A stretch of DNA of 64,000 nt from Linanthus parryae (taxonomy: Eukaryota; Streptophyta; Magnoliopsida; Ericales; Polemoniaceae): contig JALGPY010000001.1 in NCBI GenBank assembly GCA_023055425.1, positions 32,663,001-32,727,000 of the forward strand. Direction: 5' to 3'. Below the pieces are notes generated by a model. It saw only the letters and a program-made list of their open reading frames with translations. It did no database searches and was not told the origin of the DNA. The position numbers and the translations under genes were made by a program. Below are positions 1 through 9,655 of this stretch, one piece after another; positions within the stretch are counted from its first letter, which is position 1; every line of letters begins with the position of its first letter.

Positions 1-244
1 TAACAACCTGACCTATAATGTAAACTATCTGGACACCTATCAAAATATAATTATAATGTAAAATATTAAAAGTAAAAAAGAGTGGTTGCAACCCTATGGT
101 CACCCATAATTTATGTTCCCTAACAATATTTATTTACTTATTGAGAAAAACAATATTTATTCATGTGAACTAAAGTAAACTATTCTCTTTGTCTAGTTTT
201 GCAATATCTAAAATCTTAAAAGTTCACTTTTCCTATACAAAGAA

Positions 245-889
245 CTTTTGGGGATGAGTGTTTGAATGATGCGAGCTTGATAGAAAGTTCACTTCACAGT
301 CAATACGCATATGCAGCTTCTAATGGTGGAATATCGGCGGATCTTTGGAACCCGCCACCGCCGGGCTCCCTCAAGTTGAACATCGATGCCTCCATCTCCA
401 TCAATCGTCACAGATCTGCTGGTGGAGGTGTGATTCACAACTCAAATGGAGATTTCATACTAGCTATGTCCTTTCCCATCCCTTTCATAAGGGATCCTCT
501 CACTGCAGAGGCGTATGCAATGCACAGAGCTTTGATGGAATCAATGGCGAGAGGCTTTACAAGTCTAGAGACTGATAATCAATCTATGGCTCGAACCGTA
601 TCTCAGCGTCTAGAGAGAAGATCGCCGCCTGTGGGTATTTCGGAGTAGAGCCGACCCATAGATGGTGTAGTACTGAAGCTTCGAGAGCTTTTTATAGGTA
701 GGGTTAAATGGTGTAAACGGGCTTAAAATTGGCTTGCCGACTGTTTGGCAACTATGGGCCTAGATTACTCTGTAGTAAACTTTTGGGCTATAAAAGGCCC
801 CAATAGCTTGTACAATTACTGGGCTTCGGACAATGCCCTATATTAAATAAAGTGCAGGCTTTGTTTCAAAAAAAACAAACAAAAAAAAT
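245..889 (+). mobile_element. LINE retrotransposon, 5'-truncated 3' end
   Basis: The segment holds a LINE-type RNase H domain, followed by about 220 bases of untranslated sequence, an AATAAA signal at 846-851 and an interrupted A-tail at 868-889. This order is the standard 3' end of a plant L1-type LINE. The 5' part (endonuclease, reverse transcriptase) is absent from the window, so it is either truncated or lies upstream. I did not find a convincing target-site duplication, and the left limit is approximate. Confidence 0.7.
262..648 (+). pseudogene. LINE-derived RNase H-like domain fragment (RVT_3 type)
   Basis: An open frame of 128 codons begins in the middle of a protein. From about residue 30 it reads WNPPPPGSLKLNIDAS, then GGGVI and a DPLTAEAYAMHRAL segment, then a LETDNQS segment. 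This is the pattern of the plant RNase H-like domain at the C-terminus of LINE polyproteins: the KLNIDAS motif supplies the first catalytic Asp, AEAYA the Glu, and ETDN the next Asp. The frame ends about 40 residues after the third motif, so the domain is probably cut short at its C-terminus. The AATAAA and A-tail that follow show that it belongs to a retroposed LINE and not to a host gene. The first ATG is unlikely to be a true start. Confidence 0.65.
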
Positions 890-929
890 ATTTTCCATAT
901 AGTAATGTATCCCCATCTTTGCCCTGTAT

Positions 930-1644
930 TGTATTAGTCCATCACTTTTGCATGTCAAGTCTATTACGAAACATCCTGCACAATCAAAAATTAGAGGGAA
1001 GTATAATTTAGAAAACTTTTCAACAAAATTAGTGATGATAACAATAGATTAATAATGAAATCTTCAAATTAGTTATACCTCTTAAGGTCTGTGTATATAT
1101 ATATGTATGTATGTATATGTGGAAGCCAGTGTATACGTCCAAAATGACCATGAAAAGACCCCAATTGATATTTAGAGGAGTTGATCGTTCAAATGAGAAT
1201 TATCCACATTACTTGATTCAAGTTTTAATATGGTTTCAGCCAAGAAAGTCCAACACTTTTTTTTTTCCTTCGGCCAAATACTAAACCACTTGTATTAGTC
1301 CATCACTTTTGCATGTCAAGTCTATTACGAAACATCCTGCACAATCAAAAATTAGAGGGAAGTATAATTTAGAAAACTTTTCAACAAAATTAGTGATGAT
1401 AACAATAGATTAATAATGAAATCTTCAAATTAGTTATACCTCTTAAAGTCTGTGTATATATATGTATGTATGTATATGTGGAAGCCAGTGTATACGTCCA
1501 AAATGACCATGAAAAGACCCCAATTGATATTTAGAGGAGTTGATCGTTCAAATGAGAATTATCCACATTACTTGATTCAAGTTTTAATATGGTTTCAGCC
1601 AAGAAAGTCCAACACTTTTTTTTCCTTCGGCCAAATACTAAACC
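930..1644. repeat. Direct tandem duplication, two units of about 361 bp
   Basis: The unit beginning TGTATTAGTCCATCAC at 930 starts again at 1291 and runs to about 1644 with few differences. The differences are mainly in a TATG/TA microsatellite stretch and a T-tract. The unit holds no convincing gene; a 65-codon frame in the second copy is not supported by anything else. The second copy ends about 35 bases before the target duplication of the large element E1. Confidence 0.9.
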
Positions 1645-1682
1645 TTTAATTACGGGAAAGCCAACTAAAAAAGTGAACCTTG

Positions 1683-2305
1683 TGTAGATAGTGTATTCTG
1701 AGCGGATCCATCATTGTCCACGTGGCAGCCATCCAGCACATCTTGAGGTACTCCGTATACACCCTAGCACACGCTTATACTCGAGCTTATCTACATGGGG
1801 GCTGTGAGACAGGGCCACCTGCGATACCAATCACACGGGAGTTGTAGCGACTTAATGGTTTGGAGGCTAGAGTAAGGTACGTCGCGCGAGAGCAACAACC
1901 ACGCTCGTGCGCGACCCTTAGTAACTGTCTGAGAGATTCAAGGACTATGTGGCCCATAAATGCGGACGATCTCATAACGGTCACTGCATATACGAAACTG
2001 ATGCGTAATGTGCCCTATATACACTGTCGAACATGCCGTTAGGATGCGGTCATGAAGCCGCCATTAATGGGCGCATTAACCCCTCCACAACGGTCACTTC
2101 CCCACTATATATAGGAACACTTGCCTTCCGTAGGAACTCTTGAACTCTCTAGCTAACTTGATATACTGTCTCTCTCTCAAGAACAGTTACAAGTGATTAC
2201 TTTCTCCCTACTCACTACCCTCAATCTCTCCGTGTTCTTGTTCTTATTCTTATCCCCTACTGGAGGTGTACACTTGGATCTCTCCCTAGGATTTCATTTT
2301 ACACA
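1683..2305 (+). repeat. E1 5' LTR
   Basis: This 623-bp LTR pairs with 40068-40691. It carries a G-box-like CCACGTGG near its start, a CpG-rich dyad at 1881-1915, several AACGG motifs and a TATATATA box at 2105-2112 about 200 bp before its end, which sets a likely RNA start near 2140. It ends in TACACA. Confidence 0.9.
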
Positions 2306-2308
2306 TTT

Positions 2309-2326
2309 TGGTGAACCTGACGTGAA
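2309..2326 (+). other. E1 primer-binding site
   Basis: Three bases after the 5' LTR the sequence reads TGGTGAACCTGACGTG. E2 (TGGTGAACCCTACGTG) and E4 (TGGTGAACCCGACGTT, minus strand) have the same motif at the same place. It starts with the TGG expected opposite a tRNA 3' CCA. I did not assign the primer tRNA. Confidence 0.7.
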
Positions 2327-2359
2327 CCCACCTTTAAGCTCTTCTAGATTTTTGCAACC

Positions 2360-2850
2360 ATGTCTATTGAGCCCAACCCCGTGAAGGAATTTAGTCTCCT
2401 GCAATAGATGTTGTCTCAAGAGAAGATAACCTCACAACCAACACCAATGTTCAAACAAAAACGGCTATAGTAAGCAACCCTTCTTTAGAGGCCCTGAACG
2501 CCGCAATCCAGAGCCAAGCCAGAGCTATGCAGGCTCAATCTGCCCAGATAGCCCAGATTATGGCTATTTTGGGAGGGCTTGCACAAACAGCTACCAAAGG
2601 AGCTTTGACTCTGCCTGGCTCCACTGTGGCGACCCCAACACACACGGCTGCATCACCAAATCCTCAAGCATCCCTGCCTAATGGGCCCATGCCCCAACCA
2701 AGATCTTCAGAACCTCCTCTTGTGCCGACTTACCAGCCAGAACGTGAATTTGTTGGGAACCCCTCTTCATACCACTGGAAGCCGTCATACGCGACTGGGG
2801 TCCATGTTAGTTATGCACCTCCACTTCCCTATGATCCCAACATGCCTTAC
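2360..2850 (+). pseudogene. E1 gag, N-terminal part (broken)
   Basis: An ATG at 2360 opens a gag frame that meets a TAG at 2405-2407. A 108-codon open stretch (2527-2853) then shows a QAQSAQIAQIMAILGGLAQ amphipathic segment and a Pro-rich region ending PPLPYDPNMPY. E2 has the same segments at 49695-50035 (QAQSAQIAQIM, then PYDPSMPY). The frame is cut at 2850 by the solo LTR and resumes at 4991. Gag would form the particle shell of the element in the cytoplasm. Confidence 0.75.
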
Positions 2851-4985
2851 TGATGCGCAATTTAGCGTACTATTCGCAAGTATACGAATCAAGTAATATA
2901 GAGAGGATTTTAGACTCGGATTATCGATCCCACATGGACTTTGCAGGTTTTTCTAGTAATACGTTTTAACGAACAGAGTGTAAAAGGGAGGAGTATTATG
3001 AGAGTTTGCTTAAGTACTGAAAGTAAATAACTGAAACGTAAATCTTTTTGAGAATTTTCTGAATAATCTTAAGGTTGTAAAACTATAGTTTACGATACTA
3101 GGTCCCGGGATCCCCTAGGGTTCTTCAGATTTTCGTTCTTTGTTTCACATGAAAACACACAGCAGTCTCGTTATCCGTGCCACGTACCAATTGTGCAGTA
3201 TCTTTTCTTTTCCTGCACGTTATCACAATCCTGCAGACTGTCGGATTCCTGTTAAGCTGCCTAAGTTTGCAGTCTCGTTCTAAGGCTGCTAGGGTTTCTA
3301 ACCTGTCCTGATGGCCCGGGTCAGATTCTCTAACAGTTGGTCTCAACGATTTCAGGCTAGTCCTAACTCCCCTTCGCTAGTTGGCCCATCGGGGTAAGGT
3401 GCTAAATTCTGTCTTCTCTTCCTAACTCTAACCGGACGTTTTCACCTACCGGCTCGGGTCTGTAGCAATTCTGGTTCGCGACTCCGATCATGCATGAACA
3501 GTAAAATTCAAAAACAGAATAACGAATAAAGCTGCTGATATTAAGATAGTACGATCATGAATTCATAGTCAAAACGTAGAACTAATCTCTGAGTACGAAA
3601 CCCTAGGTTCACCGAGAACCTAGGTAAAAGTTTAGCTACTGAAATTCATAACGTAAATAACACAGTTTTTGAATGAGAGAGAAGAAGAGCAAACGGGTGT
3701 CTTGAATCTGGAATCACGTTTCCGTGCTCTCCGGGGATGCTCCGACTTCTCCTTCGGCTGTGCTGTCTTTTGTCGTTCTGTATTGTTGATGTCTCAAAAC
3801 GAGTCTGGACAAGTCTTTAAATAGTGTTGTTTTTCCCGAAAACGCTTGCGCCAGAATTTACGAAAACTGCCATCGGTCCACCGACTTTGGAAAAAAGTCA
3901 AACTGGTTGCGTATATACGCAGGGTTGCGTATATACGCAACCAGGGCCCACAAAATCATGCTCCCGTAACTCCCCTGCCTGCGTATATACGCAGCCCTGC
4001 GTATATATATACGCAGTCCTGCGTATATACGCAGACAGGGCTATGTCCTGGCCCGGCTTGGACCTCTGGTGGGCCCGGTTGGGTTTTCTGGGTCCCACAC
4101 TTCTGCCTTAAAATCTCCAGTTTTCCTTCCTCGGTGTCTTTCTGCTTTCCCGTGTTCCCGTCTTGCGTTTTGACCCGAAACTTGTCAAAAATACCAAAAT
4201 ACCCCTAGGTCAAAACCGCTCCAAATTCTGTCCAATCCTGACTTTGGCCATAGGAAAACTGCTGACTGAATTTGGGAGACAAAATCTGAACTTGACTCCG
4301 GAAACCCGGGCCCAGTGCCAAAATGACCAAAATACCCCTAGGCCAGAACCGTCCAGGAAATCGTCACGAACATGAAATAGTTGCTCCTGACTCTGGACAC
4401 CGGGAACCGAGACCCCTTACTCGGGCGTGGCCTGTCTGGGACCCACACTTGACGGGAGTCGGTTTTTCGGCCGGACTCCGTTTCAGCATTATAACCTGTT
4501 TTCGGAAAGCCCTTGACGTCTCCGTTCTTTTTCCCTTGGTTTCACTTCAAAATTCCAATTCAAGCTCAAGATATTGTCAACCGAGCGCATCCCGGTGATT
4601 CTCCGTTTTGGCGTTTTCAGCTTCCTCGGTTGGTTTTTACTGCTCGTTTTTCCTCCAGTCTTTCCGTTTTTCATTCCGCTCTCCCTTGTACCAGTCTCGG
4701 TCACATCCTGCTCCGAGCATTTTCTGCACGTTTCCCGAGGCGAACCCCGGTTCTGTCTCGGCGCGCATCCCGATGCACTTTCCGAACCTGTTCCTGAAAA
4801 AGCATAAAAAAACCTGCATTATATCCAATAAAAGTACGAAACATGCAGAAATTCACGAAGAGCAAATAAACGTCTCGTTCCTAAAACCGAGGCTTTCCAA
4901 GGGTGAATTCTGGCTAAAACACGGTTTTCCAGCACACATACACATCTTTTCAGGCTATAAAATAACCCCTGTTTGGGCGTTATCA
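2851..4985 (-). mobile_element. Solo LTR (Athila-like) inserted in E1 gag
   Basis: The 2,135-bp block starts TGATGCGC and ends GTTATCA, and it is flanked by perfect 5-bp target duplications CTTAC (2846-2850 and 4986-4990). The E1 gag reading resumes right after it. No coding domain lies inside, so it is best explained as a solo LTR left by recombination between the LTRs of one element. A motif near the left end (CGCAAGTATACG, CAAGTAATATAG, ATCGATCCCAC) is shared with the Athila-like LTR at 9656-11299, where it lies at the 3' end of a minus-strand LTR; that sets the orientation. The small open frames inside, including overlapping ones around 4.5-5.2 kb, are not supported as genes. Confidence 0.85.
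3906..4034. repeat. Cluster of five TGCGTATATACGCA palindromes
   Basis: Within about 130 bases of the solo LTR the near-perfect palindrome TGCGTATATACGCA occurs five times, once expanded to TGCGTATATATATACGCA. The spacing is irregular. Each can fold on itself, and neighbouring copies can pair with one another. It may be a protein-binding array or a cruciform-prone patch; no function is known to me. Confidence 0.9.
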
Positions 4986-4990
4986 CTTAC

Positions 4991-6180
4991 ATTCCGGGCC
5001 TTTCTGCGACACCATCATCAACCCCTGGAGGAAGCGCGCCCGCCAACGTCACGACCCTGGAGTAGCGCTTGGACAGCCTCATTGCAAACCAGATTTTTGC
5101 AGACACTGTCATCCCGCGCCTCCTATCCCGCAGGATATATACCTAGTGCCCAATCCTATTGGGTACAAGGCGCCCAAATGGGAGAAGTTCGATAAGGTCA
5201 GTGGGAACGCACAGGAGCATGTGATGAGATTTGTTGACTTGATGAGCCCCCATGGGATCGATACCAGGCTGCTGATGCGCGAGTTCCCCAAATCTCTGGG
5301 GACTGTCTTACAGGACCCTTGAAGTTGGTTCTGTCAAGACATGGGAGGATATGGTGATGAATTTATACACTAAGTTCTTCCAGGTCGAGGAGAAGGTCAC
5401 CACCATACACCTCTCTCGCATGCACCGGAAGCATGATGAAGAAGGATGGCATTCATCAAGAAATTCAGGACCAGATCTCTGGAGTACATTAATGAGGTTT
5501 TTTAGAGCCGCCTCGTGGAGATCTGCCTCGAGGGGATGCGCGATGAATACAAAGGTATGCTAATCAATCTGAATATGCCTACCTTTTCAAAGTTGATTGA
5601 CTGCACCAGGAATATCGAGCCACTGGTGGAGAAGCAGAAGAAGAGATACGCAAACGATCGCTCGCCGGCAGGCTCCAGCTTCAGAATCGGGAGATTCAGT
5701 TATAAACGAGGACGTGAAACCGAAGTGAGTGCGGTCGCGCCTCCTCAAAAGCAGCAACGACCTACACCCAGGGAGGCACCAACATTGCCATGTTCAATCG
5801 AGGATGCGATAACTTTGTGCAAGCGGTGGCGAAAAGATGGAATTCTACAGACGACGGAGCATAAGCCCTCTGGAGAACAGCTGCGAGACCCCAGATGGCG
5901 TGAATGTCATGGTCAAGTTATGAACCCAACAAGGGAATGCAAGAAGTTAAGATGGCTGGTGGATAGGAAGATCAAAGAAGGGCAGTTGGTCATCGATGAG
6001 CCAACCAAGGATGTGCGCATCAATCCATTGCCGACTCACTCACAGCAGGAAGCTAAAGGAAAAGAGGTGGAAATGATTTCAATTATCGACCACGAAGAAG
6101 TCGCGGAGGAGGAGCTTCCCATAGTCGCAGAGATCTGCGAAGAGGAGAATTATGAGCAAGACACAGAAGCCGCTGGCTGA
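4991..6180 (+). pseudogene. E1 gag, C-terminal part (broken)
   Basis: After the target duplication the gag sequence continues (YIPG, then LIANQIFADTVIP, then PNPIGYKAPKWEKFD in shifting frames) and becomes a long open frame from 5515 to 6180 (221 codons). That frame contains EICLEGMRDEYKGMLINLNM, a basic linker, and a C-terminal CECHGQ/HPTREC-like element followed by LRWLVDRKIKEGQL. This resembles the C-x2-H-type knuckle and adjacent helix of Tat-lineage Gag proteins. E2 49812-51163 is the homologue. At least two frameshifts and several stops, including a TAG near 5504, break the frame. Confidence 0.78.
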
Positions 6181-7087
6181 ACGGCTGAAGGGTGCGTACA
6201 AGTTTGAGAAGTTCTTTGATGACATGAATTTCTCGAGCGCCTGCAGACAAGACATGAAAAAAGCAATCATAAGAATAGCTTAAGACTATGGTGAGGAACT
6301 TGTGGTCTCCAATGGCAGGGTTATCAGAGCCGCACGGTCGAGCGGTTTGGTCATGACGTTCGATGATTCGAACAAAAAGACAGATGCAAATCACCATAGG
6401 CCATTGTATGATACCGGTGTTGTCAATAACATCGAATTCAAGTGAGATTTTGTCAATGGAGGAGCAGCAGTGAACGTTATCCCACTTAGTACATTGAAAC
6501 TGGATGGAATTCCAGACTGTAATATTGTCAAGAGGCCATCGCCTTTAGTGGGCTTTGGGAGCGATTCGAGGATGACTCTCAGGTGGATTCGACTAGGAAT
6601 CCAGATTGGCATAATCAAGTGATCTGCCAAGTTCCATGTGATAAACGCAAAAACCACTTAGCACATGATCATTGGCCGAGCGTGGATCCACAACTTTGAT
6701 GCCATACCCTCCACAGTTCACCATGTAATGAAGGTCGTATGGAAAGACAGGATAGTGGAGATACCGGCCTCAGCGAACCCTTTCAACTTGGACGAAGCAC
6801 ACCTCTCTGAGGCGGTTTGGTTCAGAGAAATGGCGGATGAGGAAACTCCAGCACCAACTCAGCAAACTCCCTTTCCCCAGTGGGAAGACATCGGGGAACA
6901 ATCACCAGCTGGAGTGATGGTGACGCAAGAAGTACCGAAGGAGAAGCATCTTGTGCAGGAGGAAGTACCAAGAATAACCAATCAGAAGAAGAACGTGTAT
7001 ACCCTGAAGAGGGTTGTCAAGCATAATGATCAAGGCAAACAAGTAGGGAGCTTATATGCTAATGGGAAGAAGTGTTATCGCATCTGA
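6181..7087 (+). pseudogene. E1 aspartic protease and linker (broken)
   Basis: The region encodes the retropepsin that would release Gag and Pol proteins. The active-site loop reads FVNGGAAVNVIPLSTL near 6450-6500, so the catalytic Asp of the usual D-G-G/S has become Asn; E2 keeps FDGGAAVNVIPLSTL. Downstream is the conserved flap-side sequence MIIGRAWIHNFDAIPSTVHH, then an acidic linker that ends ANGKKCYRI at a stop (7085-7087). A TAG at 6659-6661 directly before HMIIGRAW is also present at the matching place in E2. Frameshifts occur near 6280 and 6440. The copy cannot give an active protease. Confidence 0.78.
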
Positions 7088-7144
7088 AGGTGCGCGGGGT
7101 CATCTTCGACCCTTCCCATCGAAGGTGTCCCTGAAATTTGTGAG

Positions 7145-7735
7145 TTGACAGAAGCTCCAAGCAAAGATAAGGGGAAGGAAACACTGGAGGACATGAAAGA
7201 AGCTCCTGAATTCATGGAAGATCGTCCAAAACCTCAAAAGAAGGAGTTGAAGGAAGTATTCTTGAGCTCAACCGAAGAAAATGAGAGACCAGTCTTCTTG
7301 AGTGCAGATCTCGACGATGAGGAAGAGCAAGAATTGCTGAAATTACTGAAGGAATACAAATACGTTTTCGCATGGGATTATGATGAAATGCCAGGATTAG
7401 ACAAGGGAGTCACTATGCATAGACTGGATGTTATTCCAGGATCAAAGCCGGTGAAGCAGAGTGCGAGGAACTTTCATCCGGAGGTTAATGTCATGATAAA
7501 AAAGGAGATAGTGAAACTGCTGAATGCAAAGTTTATCGAGCCCAATCACCATCCCACCTGGCTTGCCAACATCGTGCTTGTCTTGAAGAAGAATGGGAGC
7601 CTTTGCGTTTGCGTTGACTTCATGGATTTGAATAGGTTTTGCCCGAAGGACGACTTCCCGTTCCCAAACATAGATCTCCTGATTGATTCTACTGCGGGCC
7701 ATTACATGTTTAGCTTCATGGATAGATTTAAGTTC
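7145..7735 (+). pseudogene. E1 reverse transcriptase, N-terminal part
   Basis: The frame starts with an acidic lead and a YVFAWDYDEMPGLDKGV segment, typical of the start of Ty3 Pol, then FHPEVNVMIKKEIVKLLNAKFI, WLANIVLVLKKNGSLCVCVDF and PKDDFPFPNIDLLIDSTAGH, the RT fingers and early palm. It ends at SFMDRF where the Athila-like remnant begins; the remaining codons of the open frame (to 7861) come from the insert. The palm motif with the catalytic Asp pair and the thumb are missing. A stop at 7087 and 57 bases separate it from the protease region, a break also seen in E3. Confidence 0.82.
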
Positions 7736-8025
7736 TTGGAGCTCTTCCTCTTGGAATTCCCCCACACTCAATCCGCTCACTATCTCAAAAGCTCAAGAGT
7801 TAATCGTGTAAATTTTGCGATTTGGATGCGTTTTGGGTTCAGGGTGTGTTGGTGTTCTTGAGGGTTTAGAGAGGAAGAAGATGAAGAAAAGGAGTGCTTG
7901 ATCCAAACTGGGATGTTAGGGGACATGTTGGTTGGTTCTTGGCTTTAAAAATCCTCCAAAATGTCAAAATAACCCCCGAAAAGTATCAAAAATACCTCCA
8001 AAAAGTGAGCTGTCCGGCTGATTTC

Positions 8026-8086
8026 GGCACCCATTTCGACCCGAAATGGAGAATTTCGGCCCCCATTTCGGCCCGAAATGGGTGCC
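8026..8086. repeat. Nested inverted repeat with 13-bp perfect arms
   Basis: GGCACCCATTTCG at 8026-8038 is the exact reverse complement of CGAAATGGGTGCC at 8074-8086. The spacer holds CGAAATGG and a second internal dyad, CCATTTCGGCCCGAAATGG. The block can fold into a stable hairpin. It lies in the left part of the Athila-like remnant. Confidence 0.85.
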
Positions 8087-8558
8087 AATATCACTGGAGT
8101 AAGCCACCTTGTTTTTGCTCTAGTTTCTTCGTCCGATCTCCGATTCGCATGATTCTTTCACCGATTTACTCCATATTCGACGAGTAATCCATTTTTTACT
8201 AGAAAATTCCCAAACCGAGAAATGTTCCATTTCTTTTCAATTTATCTCTCTTGTGCAAAGAATCTCGCCTTTAAAGCTCTTGAACTCTATTTTCACTCCG
8301 AATTCCGATGCGTGCAATCCCGATACTCCAACTCGCTACCATGCTCCTCATGACTAATTGGCTACTTCTCGACCTCGAGTAGCTTATTTATCAAGCTCAA
8401 TGCTCCCGATTAGCTTGTTGTTCCTCGTTTTGCATGCAAAATCGTGAATACGCATCAAGTAGGGGAATCCGTAGGTTTCTTCGGTACCTGTTTCCTGCAC
8501 ACTGATAGGAAATATTAAACAACTCTCTCTCACCCCTCACAATCAAATATGGAGAACT

Positions 8559-8559
<1 letters not shown>

Positions 8560-8594
<35 letters not shown>

Positions 8595-8603
8595 AAAAAA
8601 AAA
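8560..8603. repeat. A-rich homopolymer tract
   Basis: About 44 bases are almost all A with one G. On the minus strand this is the T-rich tract next to the GGGAGGCAACCC block of the Athila-like remnant. Frames across it, such as one with a long Phe run, are artefacts. Confidence 0.9.
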
Positions 8604-9207
8604 TATCAAACTCTACTCTACATTGGGTTGCCTCCCAAGAAGCGCTTGTAATTTAAGTTCGACGGCCCGACCCGGTTACCTCAACCGTCTAGGATAGTGA
8701 AGGATGCTTAACTCTCCACTTATTTTTTTCCACCATCTCTTTTCCTGAACTTCACGTGCACCTCTGTGTTGTGCAGATTGTGGAGAAGTGTAGAAGTTGA
8801 CTCTTTTCATCTTGCATTTTTTCTTCTTTATCAACTTCCACGAAGTACTATTGGGCTCAAATGAATCTCTGGCCATAAATTCGCCCCAGTATTACCTCTT
8901 TGGTGCTTTATTCTCGTCAATCAACACATGCAGTTCACTCACACACCCAGACTTGCTGATTTCCAAATCCTCAATAGCAAAAATCACAAGTGTTTCATCA
9001 GCTTCATCGTTAGCACCCCCACAAGCTCCCAATGAAGGGGTCATCCAAATCGTCCTCTGGTGGTGATGATGATGGAGGCTCAAATTTAGGCTCAACTTCA
9101 CGTGGAAAGGGATCATCTTGTGGCACTTGGATACCTGATTCCCCTGTCGCTGACAGTTTCTCTACTCGTTTCGTTAACCTCTTCATCATCTCTCACGTAT
9201 TCCATAC

Positions 9208-9495
9208 CTATGGCTGAATCCTCTTGTGAAAATTGTGTAGCAACAGACAAGAACTTGACGCACACTTGGATACCCTCCATAATACTGCGCCGTCTGCCAT
9301 ATTCGCTGATGAGTCTTCTTGGTGCTGATGAAGGTTGGGTGGATAAAAAATGCGCGAGTCTTCATACTTGTGATCCTTCTTGCATTCATAGCACCAAATT
9401 ACTGAGCAGTCATCCGTGTGCCAAACTCTGCATCTAGCACAATAGTAGGGGAAGTCAGAGATCCCCTCATAATCTTCCTCGCTCGACATGATCAT
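9208..9495 (-). pseudogene. Cys-rich leader frame of the Athila-like remnant
   Basis: The 95-codon frame contains YYCARCRVWHTDDCSVIWCYECKKDH, a possible zinc-binding cluster (C-x2-C, H-x3-C, C-x2-C). It lies just downstream of the primer-binding site of a coding-deleted LTR element. Similar short Cys-rich frames occur in non-autonomous plant LTR elements, but I cannot name a family. Its ATG is at 9495. It may be a relic of a captured gene or chance. Confidence 0.3.
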
Positions 9496-9628
9496 TATGT
9501 CTCGTGCTTCTTGCGTTCCTGCAAGAACAAACTCACAAGATACCCTTGAAGCACAGAGATAGAAACGAAATAAAATGAAATAAAAGAAAAGTACCCTAAA
9601 CTAACTCCTAACTAAATAATCTACCGCT

Positions 9629-9648
9629 GTCCCCGGCAACGGTCATGT
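9629..9648 (-). other. Athila-type primer-binding site
   Basis: The plus strand reads GTCCCCGGCAACGG next to the LTR end at 9656. On the minus strand this is CCGTTGCCGGGGAC, the core of the TGGCGCCGTTGCCGGGGA site typical of Athila elements. The GCGCCA end is altered here (TCATG). Confidence 0.7.
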
Positions 9649-9655
9649 AAAAACT

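Noticed and set aside
4608..5195. A 195-codon plus-strand frame
   Set aside because: It crosses the end of the solo LTR and its target duplication into E1 gag in a wrong frame, so it is a chance reading.
8397..8609. A minus-strand frame with a long Phe run, resembling a signal peptide
   Set aside because: It is produced by the A-tract at 8560-8603 within an element remnant.
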